From NCBI GenBank assembly GCA_024663395.1, contig JANFAH010000023.1, positions 558,001 to 622,000 on the forward strand: 64,000 nucleotides of DNA, read 5' to 3'. A program made the position numbers and the translations under genes. The stretch comes from Pisolithus tinctorius (Eukaryota; Basidiomycota; Agaricomycetes; Boletales; Pisolithaceae). The notes beneath the pieces were generated by a model. It was not told the origin of the DNA, searched no databases, and saw only the letters and a program-made list of their open reading frames with translations. Shown here piece by piece: positions 1 to 10,560 of the stretch. The number at the start of each line of letters is the position of its first letter. Position 1 is the stretch's first letter.

Positions 1-570
1 TGTGGGCCTCGGAACAGCCCCGGTGAGCAGTCCATGAGAAGGGGGCGGAGCCCGATTGGAAAACGGGGACAACAATTCATTCGAACCGAGGAAGGTTTGC
101 ACATCCTGATAACCACGAGGTCCTCCGAGGGTTCCGAGATTAAAAAACTTCCCTCGATCAACCGTATTCCACGTCGACTCACCCATTTGTACGGCATCGC
201 CAGCGCAAAGGGAACGGGCATCATATGGCAGTAGCTGGGGGTGCTGAACCTTAATAATTAACTAAGTAGTAACCCAAGACGGTACCCACTGAAGTCAAGC
301 CTACCATCAACGACCCTCCATATTGTTCGGTGCGACTGGTCGATGAAGTAGCGGGAAAGGGATTATGTACCTCTACATTCTGAGCACCCCAGTACCGGAC
401 TTCGTTCATCAAGTCGAGGGTATTAGCCCGGACGTCTGGGAGGGGACGTGCGTAGGGAGGCTGTTGTACGGAGGGGCACCGTAATATGTTAGCAGCCTTA
501 GGGGGCATTGGCCAAAGCTGAACCCACCATGGACACCTCAACGTCGGCAGCATCGTCAGCTTGGCAGTGT
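1..570 (-). pseudogene. Cys/His-finger family gene, copy 1 (cut by window edge)
   Basis: Minus-strand exons of the repeated gene family seen complete at 9,135-10,560. The exon 243-1 begins after a TTCAG acceptor and reads through the motif MGESTWNTVDRG (Met codon 184-186) towards the left edge, where it is cut. The preceding exon ends at about 306 in GGSLM, followed by a GTAGGC donor; the 60-odd bp intron keeps the frame (phase 0). The finger-coding last exon would lie outside the window. Function unknown; in this family the C-terminal finger suggests nucleic-acid or protein binding (inference). Whether this copy is functional cannot be judged from the part visible. Confidence 0.55.
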
Positions 571-1714
571 ATCTGGAGCATACTGGAAGTGCGATAAGAT
601 TCATGACAGGGAACTCAGCGGAATCACGATTTACATCTCGAGTTCCATGTATTCCTAAGGCGGGCACGATGGCTGAGGCTCGTGTCAAATGGCTCGGAAA
701 ATGTTGATCATGCCAGCAATCTCTTAGAATTCCCTTTAAGGTGGAGAAGATGGTAGGACGGCGAACCTCGGTTAAGATCATGGGATGACCGTATCTGAAT
801 ACAGGGTATGTCAAGAATTGGTACCCAATGTGAAATGCCGCTCACGTCAATGGTGGGATGGTCCGCTGCTGGTGTGGTGCATCATCGCCATCAGGGAGGT
901 ACCTGCGTCTTCCACCGTACAGCAAGTGGCTGAGATTGTACGCCTGCTGGGAGCGAGCCACATCCCGAGAGAATGATGGTGACGAACGATCCAACACGAC
1001 ATGTATGTTGGGAATTGGTGTCGCGTAGGATGAATGCTGTTGCATATCCATAGAACGGATTGCGAGGACGGAGAGAGCTCTGGGGGAAAAGGAGCACGCG
1101 GGTGAAGTTAGAAGGGAATGAGGGAGGCGAAGCCTTCAGCTGTACGAGGGCTATGGTGTGACCCGGACTATTTTACTGAGTGGGGCAATGCAGGCATGCT
1201 GCCCCTGAAGTACTCCGCGCGGAGTAATGGATGCGCCCTGGAAAAGATTAAACCTTTAAAACTCTAACCCAGCCACGAGGCTGTATGGTTGGACGATCAT
1301 GTAAATGCGCCCGTTTATTCGCAGATGTACCACCAGTATCCGCGGGAGTAAGTGTTTGCTGGAATCTCCTGAAGATAAGCGAATGTCTGCACCTCAATAA
1401 GTCCCTATGCAATGGCGGAAGCTTCCGTGCAACGCGAACTTTAAAATAGGAACAGTTTCATGGGCGAGATGTTTTGGTGGCTTGCGGCGCATGCCGACCA
1501 GTCACCTCAACCGAACGAATAGTCCCGAAACAATGGGACGGTATATGTTTGGAACACCCTGTACTAGATTGTTGTACGTAATAGGCATGTCACATATCTT
1601 TCCGTCGTTGTCCCGCCAGCCGCAGCGTTTGGGTGCTGTCGGAAGGCTCGTCGAGGGCCCAGTGGAACGGTCAGTTCTTGGTGACTCCTTAGGTATAGAA
1701 AGGTTCCCGATGCT
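571..1714 (-). other. 5' region of the finger gene family, duplicated
   Basis: This stretch lies upstream of copy 1 and recurs at 6,260-5,975 (inverted), 7,545-8,330, 10,750-11,560 and partly at 48,470-49,000. Short frames recur in each copy, for example one with MQQHSSY near 1,035 on the minus strand. Frames drift between copies, so I cannot tell exons from decayed sequence. No other gene recognised. Confidence 0.4.
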
Positions 1715-2210
1715 GTGTGTTGGTTGCAGCTTATGAGGCAGTGACCGAGAGACATCCGAAAGCGACCATGATGGCGCCACCGAATAGGCGGCGTTGTCGG
1801 AATTGTGATCAATTCCATCCATCCTTTCACGATTATCCCCTCCGCCAGGCCGGAGCATGGGACGATCAAGTGAGATGGGTATTGTCCCCGCGTTCACCAT
1901 GGTGCCATCAGCGACGTTTGATGCGATTGGGGGACATGTGGATGTTGGAATGCCCCCAGCAAGCACGTGTCCACACGGTTCCAGAGAAGGTGGCGGAACC
2001 ATGTTTGACGGCAGACATACGCTCGAGTCGAAAAGGGTTCGCGTGTTCCAGCAGCCACGAGGTCCTCCGACAATTCCGAGGTTAATAGAGTTCGCATGAC
2101 CATATTCCGCAGTCCACCTAGGCGTGCTAATGAACTGGACGGCATCAGCAGTAGCGAGGGAATGGGTGTCGTGTGGCGGCGGTTTAAAGGGCGGAATCTT
2201 AACTCAATTT
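1715..2210 (-). pseudogene. Cys/His-finger family gene, copy 2 (degenerate exon)
   Basis: The minus-strand frame covering about 2,002-1,730 aligns by eye with the middle exon of copy 4: it holds the block PGGGDNRERMDGI, matching PGGGDTHERMDRI there, and the preceding proline/threonine-rich stretch. The start motif and the finger exon are missing, and the frame runs on into unrelated sequence. This is a decayed tandem copy. Confidence 0.5.
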
Positions 2211-2229
2211 AATTAGTAGCCCAATACCA

Positions 2230-2870
2230 TAGTTGCCGAAGCCAAGCATACCATCAAAGACCCCTCGTTCTCATCACCGGGAGGGGTCGAGTATGAAGTA
2301 ACGGGATTGCCATGTTCTGCATATTGAACATTCCAAACCGGATTCATCTGATTGAGGGTGCGAGCTTGGTTGTGTGGGAGTGGACGCGCATCAGGAGCCT
2401 GTTGTACGGGAAGAAACCCTACGTAAGTACTTTTCGGGTGCCGTTGGCCAAAATTGAACGCACCATGGTCGCCTCAGCGTATTTAGTATCGTCAGAGACA
2501 TATGATGTGCCCGGAGTATACTGGGACTACGATAAGCATCACGGCTGGATACCTGCCAAAGTCGAGTATACCATCGAAGACCCCTCGTTTTCATCAACGG
2601 GATGATGGGTCGAGTATGAAGCTGCGGGATTGCCAAGTCCTACGCTTTGAGCATTCCAAACCGGATCCATCTGGTTGAGGGTATGAGCCTGGTTGGGTGG
2701 GACGGAACGCGCATAAGGAGGCTGTTGTACGGAGGGGAATCCTGCGTAAGTACTCTTCGGGTGCCGTTGGTCAAAGTTGAACGCACCATGGTTGCCTCAG
2801 CGTATTTAGCATTGTCAGCGACATATAATGTGCGCAGAACATACTGGGATTTGCGATAAGCATCATAGCT
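2230..2870 (+). repeat. Tandem duplication of about 330 bp
   Basis: Sequence starting near 2,240 (gcataccatcaaagacccct) recurs diverged near 2,570 (gtataccatcgaagacccct), and the similarity continues for about 300 bp, including attccaaaccggattcatct against attccaaaccggatccatct. It lies in the 5' region of finger-gene copy 2 and is absent from the other copies. Confidence 0.7.
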
Positions 2871-3559
2871 GAGAACCGAAATAACGATTTACATCACGAG
2901 TCCCATATGTTCCAAAGCCGGGCGCGAGGGCTGAAGTCCGTGGCAAACGGCTCGGAAAATGCTGGTGATACTACAATATCTTAGAATTCCCTTTAAGGCC
3001 AAGAAGGTCGGTCTGCAAACCTCGGATAAGATAGTAGGACGACTAAATCTGATTACAGGAAATGTCAAAAACTTGGTGTCTAGCGTGAAATGACACTTAC
3101 GTCGACGGGGGGATGGTTCGGTCCTGGCACACTGCATCTTCACCGTCTGAGCGATCCTTGGGTACTGCACCAGGCAGCATGTGGCTAGGATCGCAGCCGT
3201 GCTGCAAGGAAGTCACATCGCGGGGGAGTGGCGGCGGCGAACGGTCACACGCAAGATGCGTGTTGGGCAATTGTGCGGGGTAGGATGGACAACTACGCAT
3301 ACTTGGTAGAACGGCTGGCGAGGGTTGGAATCGGACGGAAAGCACGAGCACCGGATAAAAGGAGAGTGGGGGTGTCTAAGAAGGAATGAGATAGGTGAAG
3401 CCTTCAGCCTCAACAGGGTACGGTGTACGTCGTATTTAATGCGCTCGAAATGTGGCGATGAGGGCACATTTCCAAAACGCCAGCATTCTGGAAACAACGT
3501 TCTGAAAGCTAATCTTCCAGGATGGGTAAGGTTGGGCCCCAAGCACATCAAGCCAGCAA
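2871..3559. other. Decayed 5' region of finger-gene copy 2
   Basis: Similar to 590-1,260 and 10,620-11,290 but strongly diverged, with no frame I trust. It ends at the miniature Helitron. Confidence 0.35.
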
Positions 3560-3720
3560 TCACCTTGTTTACAAGGTCACTCCAGCCCGAAAATGAGACG
3601 CTTTTTTCGACATCCGCGCATCTGCCTGTAAATTGACTCCGCACGGCAAAACCCACTGGTCGTGTCTGCGCTCCGGCGTGGTAAACAAGGTGCCTGCCGG
3701 CGGCGCCGGCCATGTTCTAG
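3560..3720 (+). mobile_element. 161-bp miniature Helitron (both ends of the 31-41 kb Helitron)
   Basis: Starts TCACCTTGTTTACAAGG and ends in CTAG (3,717-3,720), flanked by A (3,559) and T (3,721), the canonical A^T Helitron target. A perfect 6-bp stem GCCGGC (3,696-3,701 with 3,705-3,710, 3-nt loop) lies 6 nt before CTAG, the classical Helitron 3' hairpin. CACCTTGTTTAC (3,561-3,572) and GTAAACAAGGTG near 3,681-3,692 form a 12-bp subterminal inverted repeat. The first ~110 bp resemble 31,142-31,255 and the last ~40 bp resemble 41,073-41,112, so it is a deletion derivative of that family. It keeps its CpGs, so it is younger or less methylated than the large copy. Confidence 0.8.
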
Positions 3721-3821
3721 TCTACATAGTACCAGGCTACCCTTGACCGGTCAACCCCTCACGTGACTTCGGCAAAGTTCGCTGACTGACAGAATTGGCG
3801 TCTGTACAAAAGTAGAGGTGT

Positions 3822-4340
3822 CTAGGTGACGTGCACCATAATTGTTTTGTATCCTCCTCCAAGGCGGGGGTTTGTTTCGATGTTTGTGAGTATCATTGAA
3901 GTACATCTGCTCCAGAAGCTTGGCCCACCCCCCCGCAAGTCTCTGTGAATTTGTTCCGATGAAGAAGTGGGAGAGAGCCTCCGAGCAATGAACTGAGCTC
4001 TGGGGAAGCTAATAGCTATGGGCTTAACTTTGTAGCTGCACTTGTGCGCGTCCAAATCTTCGTCTGTCTGACTAAGCACTACGTAACTGTTCGCTACCTC
4101 CTGTCCCTGGGGTTCCCTACTACCAAGTATGAAGTAAACACTTACCGCCAGTTGTACGGTACCATACCATACGCCAGCTCTCTCGCTGTGGTCAGTTCAC
4201 TCGATGGGCTTCCGTGAGGTTCTGATCTTCTCGCCTTTTGATGCCTGTGATCCATACGTTACGGCTCTGTACAAGAGCTATATCTATTTCAAAGAGACTC
4301 TAATTCGGTGGCGTTGTGTTGTGCACTTCTTCCTGGAAAC
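3822..4340 (-). pseudogene. Unrecognised minus-strand gene family, copy 1
   Basis: Two exons can be seen in all three copies (here, 44,496-45,012, 63,476-64,000). The upstream exon ends ...VPYNW at a GTAAGT donor (about 4,152). A 40-odd bp intron ends in CCCAG, and the next exon reads VVLSQTDEDLDAH then FPRAQFIARRL. In this copy the upstream exon has an in-frame stop (PPN*SLFEI) and a deletion-frameshift before the donor, so it is broken. I do not recognise the family. It is transcribed away from the BCP1 relic that starts at 4,478. Confidence 0.45.
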
Positions 4341-4477
4341 CTGAACTTATCTGAGTTTGTAGTAATATGGTCTGCTGCAGGGCACGAAGCTTCGGAGCTC
4401 AAATTCCCACGGCTCGGGACGGACGCGGCCGAAATGGGCTACGTACGACTTGCCAAATCTAACAGCACCCTTGTTCT

Positions 4478-5040
4478 ATGTCAAAGTGCGAACAATATGT
4501 AGATTACGGAAGGCGCATCCTTTTTCCCACTTCCCTTACAACTAAACGCCGATCATCGTCGTGATACCACCATGTCAATAGCGCTGACTGTAATTTCTTC
4601 AATTTGAGCATCAGGAATCGAGATCGATCACTATGCAATCAATATTCTGTTTTTGATTCGACACCAGCCCCGGAATGTATACACTCACAGCAGATGCTGA
4701 TCTCCTAACAACCGTGCAGAGCAATCCTTGCAACACTGGGTACGAATGTTTATTTTTCCGGTTTCCCTATTCGTGCTAATGGCATGCCGTCAAAAGTAAC
4801 AGGGCGTCTTGCTCTCTACAGCACCCTGTCTTCACTGCTTGTGCCCAAACCACCGGTTCAGAATCGTGCAGAGGCACACGTAGAACTTGTTTCGCGCGAA
4901 TCTTCGTCGACGTATTACATACCTGGAGACGAAATTCGATATTGATACGGTCACTGTTTCTTCACACTTTCATTTGCCCGATCGTACTAAGTCAGTTTGC
5001 TGCGCTAGGTAGTTCCATCAACTAAAGGGTAGCGCACGCC
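4478..5040 (+). pseudogene. BCP1: BCP1/BCCIP relic, copy 1
   Basis: Starts ATGTCAAAGTGCG, the position of the BCP1 start (MSKR-type). The region encoding FFNL-S-IEID-H is followed by a piece at about 4,800-4,930 reading GRLALYSTLSSL and VQNRAEAHVELV, which matches the BCP1 segment before the conserved ERLINMPVQV block of copy 2. Stops and frame changes separate the pieces. BCP1 (BCIP family) is a nuclear chaperone and export factor in yeast; this copy cannot make it. Confidence 0.65.
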
Positions 5041-5059
5041 TGACATCCGAGGGAGGAAG

Positions 5060-5960
5060 TGATGGTTGCTGCACAGCAGAATTCGAAGCGGTACACGCAT
5101 ACAAGTAACGTTTACAGTACGAAAACAAAGGCATGCGCGGGATTATAGTGCGAAAGCGGAGGAGAGTGCTATGTGGCAATGGGAGGCAGTGACGATAGTA
5201 ACGAACAATGACCTTCCGTCACATGGAGATCTCTGCTTACATCACCTTTAGCAAACGTGTGGTAAAAGAGGTTGTTCGCAGAGTCGATGTTGAGAGTGAC
5301 TTTGAAGGTCAGGGATTGAAGTGCGCGGGACATGGATTGCCACGAACTTGCGAGTGGCTTTGTAGGGTAGGCAGCGCGAATAGAACTGACACACTTGTCT
5401 TTGGTCACTACGGACCACTCGTTTGCCTCACTCTGACCTCGTGCAGAGTTGCTTTGCAACTTCTGAGGGCGCCTCTAATGCACATGCGGTCCGAAAGCTA
5501 CGTCATCTCTTGCAATTCTACATTCATTCGACCTTCCATCCAAGATAGGCAACGCTGCAGCCACGCGGACCCCACCTTGATGAAGGAAGACTCATTAGAA
5601 GCCCGTGGAGTCGTACATTAATCCGAGATGGATTTCTGTGCGCACGAAGGAGGAAAGGATTAAGGTTATGATCGACATGGAGCCACCTTTTCTATAGGTT
5701 CGGCGGCGGAATCAATGTATGCATATGCAGCTGGTATCAACTGGCGGTAGGGCTTAAGCCCTGTTAGGCTCCGAATCGGGGTGATCGAACGAGCTGCAGA
5801 CGAGGGGTTCATGTGGAGAGATGGTAGCTTTGTGGGCGAGTGGGCGCTGCTTCAGAAGCCACTTCCTTCCGCGAACGGTTGCGGCAGATTCGCTGGCTAA
5901 TTATATTGCTGCAGGGACATCACCTAATCATTGGAAGGCTTCTGTGGCGTTGCCCATAAA
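5060..5960. other. Segment after BCP1 relic, no gene recognised
   Basis: Conserved with 45,715-46,590 and, more distantly, with 41,890-42,480 and 62,460-63,060. A plus frame at 5,208-5,621 stays open for 137 codons but is frameshifted in the partner copy, so I do not call it. Confidence 0.35.
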
Positions 5961-5974
5961 CCTCGTACTGCTGA

Positions 5975-7935
5975 AGTCTTTGCCCCCCCATTCCTTTCTA
6001 ACTTCACCCGTGTGCTCCTTTTCCCCCAGAGCTTTCTCTGTCCTCGCAATCCGTTCTGTGGATATGCAACAGCACTCATCCTACGTGACACCAATTCCAA
6101 GCATGCATATCGTGTTGGATCGCTCGCCACCATCATTCTCCCGGGATGTGGCGTACAATCCCAGCCGCTTACTGTACGGTGGAGGAGACAGGTACCTCCC
6201 TGATGGTGATGATGCACCACACCAGCACGGGACCATCCCACCGTTGACGTGAGCGGCATTTCACATTGGGAACCAATTCTTGACATACCCTGTATTCAGA
6301 TACGGTCGTTCCATGATCTTAACCGAGGTTCGCCGTCCTACCATCTTCTCCACCTTAAAGGGAATTCTAAGAGATTGCTAGCATGATCAACATTTTCCGA
6401 GCCATTTGACACGGACTTCAGCCATTGTGCCCGCCTTAGGAATACATGGGACTCGAGATGTAAATCGTGATTCCGCTGAGTTCCCTGTCATGACTCTTGT
6501 CGCACTTCCAGTATGCTCCGGATACACTGTGCCAAGCGGACGATGCTGCCGACGTTGAGGCGTCCATGGTGGGTTCAGCTTTGGCCAATGCCCCCTAAGG
6601 CTGCTAACATATTACGGTGCCCCCACGCATAACAGCCTCCCTACGCACGTCCCCTCCCAGACGTCCGAGCGAATACCCTCGACTTGATGAACGGAGTCCG
6701 GCATTGGGGTGCTCAAAATGTAGAGGTACATAATCCTTTTCCCGTGACTTCATCGACCAGTCGCGCCGAGGAATGTGGAGGGTCGTTGATGGTAAGCTTG
6801 ACTTCAGCGGGTGCCGTCTTGGGTTACTACTTAGTTAATTATTGAGGTTCAGCACCCCCAGCTACCACTACATGATGTCCGCTCCCTTTGCACTGACAAT
6901 GCCGTACAAATGGGTGAATCGACGTGGAATACAGTTGATCGAGGGAAGTTTTTTAATCCCGGAACCCTCGGAGGACCCCATGGATTTCAGGATGTGCAAA
7001 CCTTCCTCGGTTCGAATGAATCGTTATCCCCATTTTCCAATTGGGCTCCGCCCTCCTCTCAGGGACTGCTCACCGGGACCGTTCCGAGGCCCACATGTAC
7101 CTCAATCGTACCAAACATTGCTAACGAAACCACGACGAACGTGGGGACGATACCCCTCCCACTCCATCGCACTGCGCTCCAGCCTGGAGGGGGGGACAAT
7201 TGTGAAAGGAAGGACGGAAATTGTCACGCTTCTGGCAAGATGGCACTATTGTCATATTCAAACGAGTCATGGAATCAGGAAGTAAGAACGCTGTCCACGT
7301 TTATCTTCCATGCAGCCAGCTTAACGCTTGTTGCCGTATTCCAGCAACTGTGCGGATCGGGCACACCAACTATGTCTGCGCCGTCAACATGCCACGTAGA
7401 CCCCTCAAATTCCGCCACCTTCTTCGGCCACCAGGACGGTGTGCAAAGAGCACCAAACTACTACGATATATCCCAGTCTTGTTATCCAAATGCAGAAGCT
7501 GTCATTGTAAGTTTGATATTACAAGGGCGGCCACCTCCTCATGACTGAAGATGGTAGGAGGGCAAACCTCAGTTAAGATCATGGAATGACCGTATCTGAA
7601 TACAGAGTATGTCGAGAATTGGTTCCCAATGTGAAATGCCGCTCACGTCAACGGTGGGATGGTCCCGTGCTGGTGTGGTGCATCATCACCATCAGGGAGG
7701 TACCTGTCTCCTCCACCGTACAGTAAGCGGCTAGGATTGTACACCTGCTGGGAGTGAGCCACATCCCAAGAGAATGATAGTGGCGAGCGATCCAACACAA
7801 CGTGCATGCTGGAAATTGGTGTCACATAGGATGAATGCTGTTGCATATTCACAGAACGGATTGTGAGAACAGAGAAAGCTCTGGGGGAAAAGGGGCATGC
7901 GGGTGAAGTTAGAAAGGAATGGAGGAGGCGAAGCC
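5975..7935. repeat. Inverted duplication of finger-gene 5' region
   Basis: 5,975-6,375 is the reverse complement of 7,545-7,935 (MQQHSSYVTPI reads on plus at about 6,063 and on minus at about 7,849). Between the arms lies finger-gene copy 3 in plus orientation. The inverted block is the main difference between the left duplication and its right partner. Confidence 0.75.
6540..7548 (+). pseudogene. Cys/His-finger family gene, copy 3 (inverted, 3' truncated)
   Basis: Plus-strand copy. An exon ends ...GGSLM at about 6,790 with donor GTAAGC. A ~64-bp intron ends TTCAG at about 6,851; the next exon carries MGESTWNTVDRG and PGGGDNCERKDG. Another intron precedes QLCGSGTPTMSA...ATFFGHQDGVQ, ending at a GTAAGT donor near 7,508. 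The finger exon is absent: unrelated inverted sequence begins at about 7,545. An in-frame stop also lies in the upstream exon (PHA*QPPYA). This is a truncated relic, valuable because its splice sites match those of the other copies. Confidence 0.6.
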
Positions 7936-8214
7936 TTCAGCTGTATGAGGGTTATGGTGTGACCCGGACTATTATACTGAGTGGGGCAATGCAGGCATGC
8001 TGCCCCCGAAGTACTAGGCGCAGAGTAAAGGATGCGCTCTAGAAACGAAAGCTCCGTAAAAGGTAGCCTTCCAGAGAGGTCAGATCGAACCTTCAAACAC
8101 ACTAACCCAGCCACGAGGCTGTATGGTTGGACGATCAAGTGAATGCGCCCATTTATTCGCAAATGTACCACCAGTACCCGTGGGAGTAAGCATTTTGCTG
8201 GAATCTCCTGTAGG

Positions 8215-8466
8215 TCTTCTGCATCAGTGGTAGTATTCTTTATAATTTTCCCGAGGTGAAGAGACCATCCACATTTATCTAACAGTGAGGGGCTGGCACA
8301 TTGCAAAGAGGTGGCGTAAGGCCTACTCTGTCAGCTTTCCCAGCAGGTCTTCATCTGGGGGGAAACAGTCGCTGTCTTCCAGATCGTAGTGAAGATAACA
8401 AGCAGACGCGTCGTATCCCTCCACGGGGGTGGGGACTAAGGACGAAAACCGAGGCTGAGGGAGCAT
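8215..8466 (-). pseudogene. 5' exon of the short-form finger gene, orphaned
   Basis: Starts at the ATG ending at 8,466 (MLPQPRFSSLVPTPVEGYD) and runs to LLGKLTE near a GTAGGC donor, as in the short-form gene at 12,219-13,233. At about 8,215 it is joined to unrelated 5'-region sequence, so no downstream exons follow. The first exon alone is preserved with its promoter. Confidence 0.55.
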
Positions 8467-8530
8467 AATTTTGAAGGGGTTGGTGAACAGAAAACGAGCT
8501 TGATGAAGGGACTCCGCTCAGAGGTCTGCA

Positions 8531-8539
8531 TTTATATAT
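8531..8539 (-). promoter_or_regulatory. TATA box of short-form finger gene (orphan exon)
   Basis: CATATATAAA on the minus strand, about 65 nt before the ATG at 8,466. The same spacing and flanks occur at 13,298-13,306 and 50,451-50,461. Confidence 0.5.
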
Positions 8540-8619
8540 GAAGACTATGGATACTTTAGAACATGGACCAAGGAAGGCAGCCAAGGATCTGAGGTGGGAA
8601 TTCACTGCTTTCCGCGAAC

Positions 8620-9110
8620 TGTGGCGTCACAATTTTCTCACCCGAAGCTCCACAATATTGGCATTTACTGTGAACTTCCTGCGCGAGGCTTGGCATTTCC
8701 AGGCGGTATTTCCATTGCGACCTTCCCTACCTTACATAAGTAAAATCGTGCACTGCAATGGGTGCGACAGCAGAACGAGAGCTACGGGATGAGAACAAGC
8801 AGCCTGATTGCGCCCTACATACTGAAGTGTCTGACTGGAACCAAACGACGTGACTGCAATTTACTTATTTGTGAATGTATGATAACCAGTACATACATAG
8901 TGGCAGATTAAGTGCTCAGCATCGTTCATGACCACATCCATAGAATGGAATAGAAATGGGTGTGAAAGAGCGAACGATCACAAAAAAAGTCATAACAACA
9001 ACACAGTTTACGGGACCCCTTCTCGCAGTGTACGAAAATCCTGTACGCAGGTCGAAATAAAGGTCTCACAATATTCTCAAGCACACAGTTAGGTATCCGT
9101 ACCTTGTTAG
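8620..9110. other. 3' flank of finger gene, no gene seen
   Basis: Matches 46,600-47,050. No frame conserved between the two copies was found. Confidence 0.4.
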
Positions 9111-9134
9111 ATGTCAGCGATCGCTGGCGGTATT

Positions 9135-10560
9135 TCACCTTGGGCGACGGAATCTGAGATCCACCTCTCGAAAATGTCTCAAAAGAGATTCGCGCTTCAG
9201 TTGGAGATCACAAGCACCGCATGTGACAAGCGTGCTACCCGAGATGTTGACGATGCCGTGGGAAGAGGCCAGATGGTCCTGACAATCCCAGCTCACGAGT
9301 TCGTTGCATATAACCTCCTGTTCGTCTCTCCAAGGACAGGGCCTCGGATCACTGAAAGACTGTTGTGGAGGCCCCGAGGTTGCGAAGGTTGTAGGCTGAG
9401 TTGGGGAGGGGTGTATCTGAGAAGCTTCCGATGGAGAGTTTGTCAAGTTGGCTGTGGCAAGGGCGCCCACTGAACTGCCAAAGGTGGCGACGGAGCTGGC
9501 ACCGCCGTTGAGCGGTTCCAAGTATCCTGTGAAAAGACCAGGACACGCAGGGGGCACGTGTTGTGCGGGCTATACGGAAAGCATGAGTAAGTGGCGGCTC
9601 TCGTGGTATCAAGTCAAACTTACAATGACAGGTCCCGCATTTGGAGAGTAGGGCTGGGAAATGACATGGTAGTTTGGTCCATTTTGCACCCCGCCATGGT
9701 GGCCAAAAAATGCGACGGTTTTCGGGGAGTCCATGTGGTATGTCGACAACACAGACATGGTTGACGTGCCCGGTGTACACAGCTGCTGGAATGCGGTAAG
9801 AAGTGTTCAGCTGGTTACTCGGGGATATGGAAATGTGGAAGTCACATTACCTCCTGATTCCATGGCTCATTTGAGTATGACAATAGTACCATCTTCCCAA
9901 AGGCGTGACAAATTCTGTCCATCCTTTCATGAGTGTCCCCCCCTCCAGGCTGAGGCACAGTACGATCGGGTGGGAGGGGTATCATCCTCACGTTCGCCGT
10001 GGTTCCATCAACGATATCTGGTACGATTGGGGGATATGCGGGCGTTGGAACGGCCCCGGCGGGCAGTCCCTGAGAAGACGGCGGAGTCCAGTTGGAAAAT
10101 GGAGATAATGATTCACTCGAATTGTGCAAGGTTTGTCCATCCTGGTAACCACGAGATTCTCCGGGAGTTCCGAGATTAAAAAGGATCTCTCGATCGATGT
10201 TCATATTCCACATCGGCTCACCGATTTGTACACTAGCGTCAGTGCAAGGTGAATGGGCGTCATGTGGCGGCAACGTAAACTTAACACAACTAATCAGTAA
10301 CCCAAGGCGGCACTCGCCAAAGTCGAGCTTACCATCGACGGCCCTCCATGTCCTTGGCCATGGCTGGCCGATGAAGCGACGGGAAGGGGATCATGTACTC
10401 CTACATTTTGAACATTCCAGTGCTGGACTCCATTCATCAGGTCGAGGGCATTAGCCCGGGCGGCTGGTAGCGGACTTGCAAGGGGATGCTGTTGCACGAA
10501 GGGGAACTGTAATGTGTTAGCGACCTCAGGGGATGCCGCCAAACATGAACCCACCACGAA
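9135..10560 (-). CDS. Cys/His-finger family protein, copy 4 (long form)
   Basis: Minus strand; best long-form copy. An exon ends GGPSM near 10,331 at GTAAGC. The next runs from about 10,290 to 9,850 (PPHDAHSPCTD... PGGGDTHERMD... NEPWNQE). The next runs from about 9,785 to 9,626 (QLCTPGTSTMSV...VAFFGHHGGVQ, ending GPVI at GTAAGT). The last runs from about 9,568 to 9,135. That last exon holds two metal-site halves: CPWRDEQEVIC with H-x4-H (DHLASSH), then CGAC followed by RHFRE. The final His of the second pair seems replaced (EVDL) compared with copy 5. Upstream exons may exist to about 11,560. Function is unknown; expanded Agaricomycete families with this finger layout exist, but I cannot name one. 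Confidence 0.55.

Larger units (their letters stand above)
3800..5960 (+). repeat. Segmental duplication A (partner 44,460-46,590)
   Basis: About 2.1 kb in direct orientation, nearly collinear with 44,460-46,590 and for its first ~500 bp with 63,440-64,000. It holds the unrecognised minus-strand gene, a BCP1 relic and the segment that follows. Confidence 0.85.

Noticed and set aside
251..814. 187-codon minus frame as one exon
   Set aside because: It reads through a splice donor (about 306) and probably an acceptor (about 530) that are conserved in the other family copies; only part is exon.
5208..5621. 137-codon plus frame after BCP1 copy 1
   Set aside because: The duplicated counterpart at 45,860-46,270 is frame-shifted and no conserved protein pattern was seen.
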